Source: Alphaproteobacteria bacterium (lineage in GTDB: Bacteria; Pseudomonadota; Alphaproteobacteria; UBA9219; RFNS01). From it: a stretch of 64,000 nt of DNA. The notes under the pieces are model-generated. The model saw nothing but the letters and a program-made list of their open reading frames with translations. It did no database searches and was not told the origin of the DNA. Of the stretch, positions 62,881-64,000 are shown one piece after another. The translations under genes and the position numbers were made by a program. How positions within the stretch are numbered: position 1 is the first letter of the stretch; the number at the start of each line of letters is the position of its first letter. The DNA lies in contig JBBCGY010000001.1 in the NCBI GenBank assembly GCA_037200005.1, positions 1,693,103 through 1,757,102 on the forward strand. The letters run 5' to 3'.

Positions 62881-64000
62881 GGCTCGCGTATCTCCAGCGT
62901 CGCGGTGGAAGGAGCCGCGGCCTGCGCGCTCAGCATCGCCGGATCGGAGAAGGGATGCGCCGAGTCCAATGCATACGGCGCCTGGGTTTCCTTGATTTCG
63001 GCGGCGGGCATCGCCTTACGCGCGGCATCGGCGAAGTCGCGATAGAGCTGCAAAGCCTCCTTCTGCGCCGGATCTTTCTCCGTCGCCTCGAGCGCGAGGC
63101 GCATCGTCATGCCGGTCAGCGCACCGTGCCCCGGCTGCGCCTGCCATGTCAATTCGCGCAGGCGGATGGCGGGCGGAAGAATGTCGCCCAGCTTGCTCAA
63201 TAAAACCCACGGCGCGGGAGCCGAGGCGGCGTCGCGCAGCATCTGCGCATGGCGCATGCGGGTTCGGGCCATGACATCGCCGCCCATGCTTTGCTCGACA
63301 TGATCAATCGCGGCCTGGATTTCCGTTTGCTCGGTTTTCTGCGCTTCGGTCAGGCGGCGCGTCTCGTACAAATCATAGGCCGCGCTTCCCGCGGTCAGGA
63401 CGCAAGCCAGCAAAATCGTAGCCGCCACCGCCCAGCCGCCGCGCGCGATAATATTCTCCCGATTGGCCGCCGCCGCTTCGGGCGACCACAGCGGATGCAG
63501 GCGGCGGCGAAAATGTTTCTGCGCGGCGATCAGCAGCCCCACCCCGTCGGCGCAGCCATAAGGCAGCTTGAGCCACGCGGCGGCGTCTTGCGGCGACAGC
63601 AGCAGCGCGTCGGCGGGCAATCCCGGCGCGGCGTCGGCCAGCGCCGCTTTCGGGGCCACCGCCACGATCTCTTCTTCGGCATCGAAGCGCCAGCCATGGC
63701 GAGCAAGATAATTCCGGGCATCGCGCAAGGCTTGCTGAATAGCCTCGCCCGGCTGCTCGCCGTCATCGTCCATGGCGATCATGCGCGTCAAGACCGGCTG
63801 GCCGTCATGCAGCGTGACCTGCCGCGCACCGCCCGGCATGGCGATAAAGATATGCATCCAGGCGGCAATGTCTTTCCCGGCCAGATCGCGCGCCATGCAG
63901 GCGATGATGTCGCCGCTCAGGATCGTGCCGCGCCGCGGGTTAGGTAGCGCCGCGAGCCAGCGCAGCCACGCATAAGAGGGCGAGGTTTCGGGAAGATAGG
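62877..64000 (-). CDS. PilN/GspL/MshI-like pilus biogenesis protein (5' end outside window)
   Basis: The frame is open to the right edge, with coding-like 'YLPETSPSYAWLRWLAALPN' before the first internal ATG at 63896, so the true start lies beyond 64000. An N-terminal cytoplasmic actin-like (GspL/PilM-type) part is followed by one membrane helix ('WAVAATILLACVLTAGSAAY') and a periplasmic domain with coiled coil ('TEAQKTEQTEIQAAIDHVEQ'), as in MshI or a PilM-PilN fusion. First visible gene of the minus-strand pilus set. Confidence 0.72.
   Translation of the reverse strand, partial: YLPETSPSYAWLRWLAALPNPRRGTILSGDIIACMARDLAGKDIAAWMHIFIAMPGGARQVTLHDGQPVLTRMIAMDDDGEQPGEAIQQALRDARNYLARHGWRFDAEEEIVAVAPKAALADAAPGLPADALLLSPQDAAAWLKLPYGCADGVGLLIAAQKHFRRRLHPLWSPEAAAANRENIIARGGWAVAATILLACVLTAGSAAYDLYETRRLTEAQKTEQTEIQAAIDHVEQSMGGDVMARTRMRHAQMLRDAASAPAPWVLLSKLGDILPPAIRLRELTWQAQPGHGALTGMTMRLALEATEKDPAQKEALQLYRDFADAARKAMPAAEIKETQAPYALDSAHPFSDPAMLSAQAAAPSTATLEIREP

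Overview
The window looks like an alphaproteobacterial chromosome. Evidence: a RecX of the alphaproteobacterial type, a Flp/Tad pilin, FkbM and Wzm/Wzt polysaccharide genes, a tRNA-Ala(GGC), and GC-rich codon use in the flanking backbone. I cannot name a genus. It has two parts: an accessory island (about 1-24,060) and a polysaccharide/pilus backbone (about 24,096-64,000).

Island. (a) 1-4,957, minus strand: a DISARM-like anti-phage locus running off the left edge. A drmE-like gene is followed at once by a drmA-like gene, and each is interrupted by one apparent single-base shift. (b) 5,048-9,606, minus strand: a compact five-gene operon, read as a 2OG-Fe(II) oxygenase, a PhzF/DapF-fold protein with a racemase-like cysteine pair, a D-Ala-D-Ala-type ligase, a VanX-like D,D-dipeptidase and an Asp/Glu racemase. 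It looks like an undescribed D-amino-acid dipeptide or cell-wall pathway. (c) 9,709-11,971: two small ORFs, an XRE regulator and an EgtD-like methyltransferase. (d) 12,135-14,015: an AbiE toxin-antitoxin pair with two identical 23-bp palindromic operators upstream. (e) 14,109-18,887, plus strand: a superfamily 1 helicase and a GHKL-ATPase/PD-(D/E)XK nuclease fusion. This two-gene module matches no defence system I recall and is my best candidate for a new one. (f) 18,929-24,057: mobility genes (DUF927 primase/helicase-like protein, HUH Rep, excisionase-like HTH, tyrosine integrase) and a short match to the 3' end of a tRNA-Ser that may be an att site.

Backbone. From 57,256 down to 26,328, mostly on the minus strand with stop/start overlaps, lies a large surface-polysaccharide cluster. 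It holds an ABC exporter (Wzm/Wzt), a radical SAM-pyruvyltransferase fusion, a 1,499-residue protein with two GT4 modules joined by a repetitive coiled coil, further GT2 and GT4 enzymes, large polytopic membrane proteins, an AlgI/AlgJ-like O-acetylation pair and a Gmd-Fcl fusion that would make GDP-L-fucose in one polypeptide. A recurring C-terminal domain of about 129 residues occurs four times in three of these genes. A single Flp pilin and an FkbM methyltransferase lie beyond the cluster.

Right end. tRNA-Ala, recX, a gene of unknown function preceded by a 28-bp-arm inverted repeat with internal hairpins, and two convergent gene sets for an MSHA-type IV pilus (mshN/mshM-like on plus; mshI/J/K-like on minus, the first running off the right edge).

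Three genes (drmA-like, drmE-like, and a polysaccharide membrane protein at 45,175-47,476) each need one extra base removed from a short G or C run to read through. Assembly error and real decay cannot be told apart from the sequence alone.
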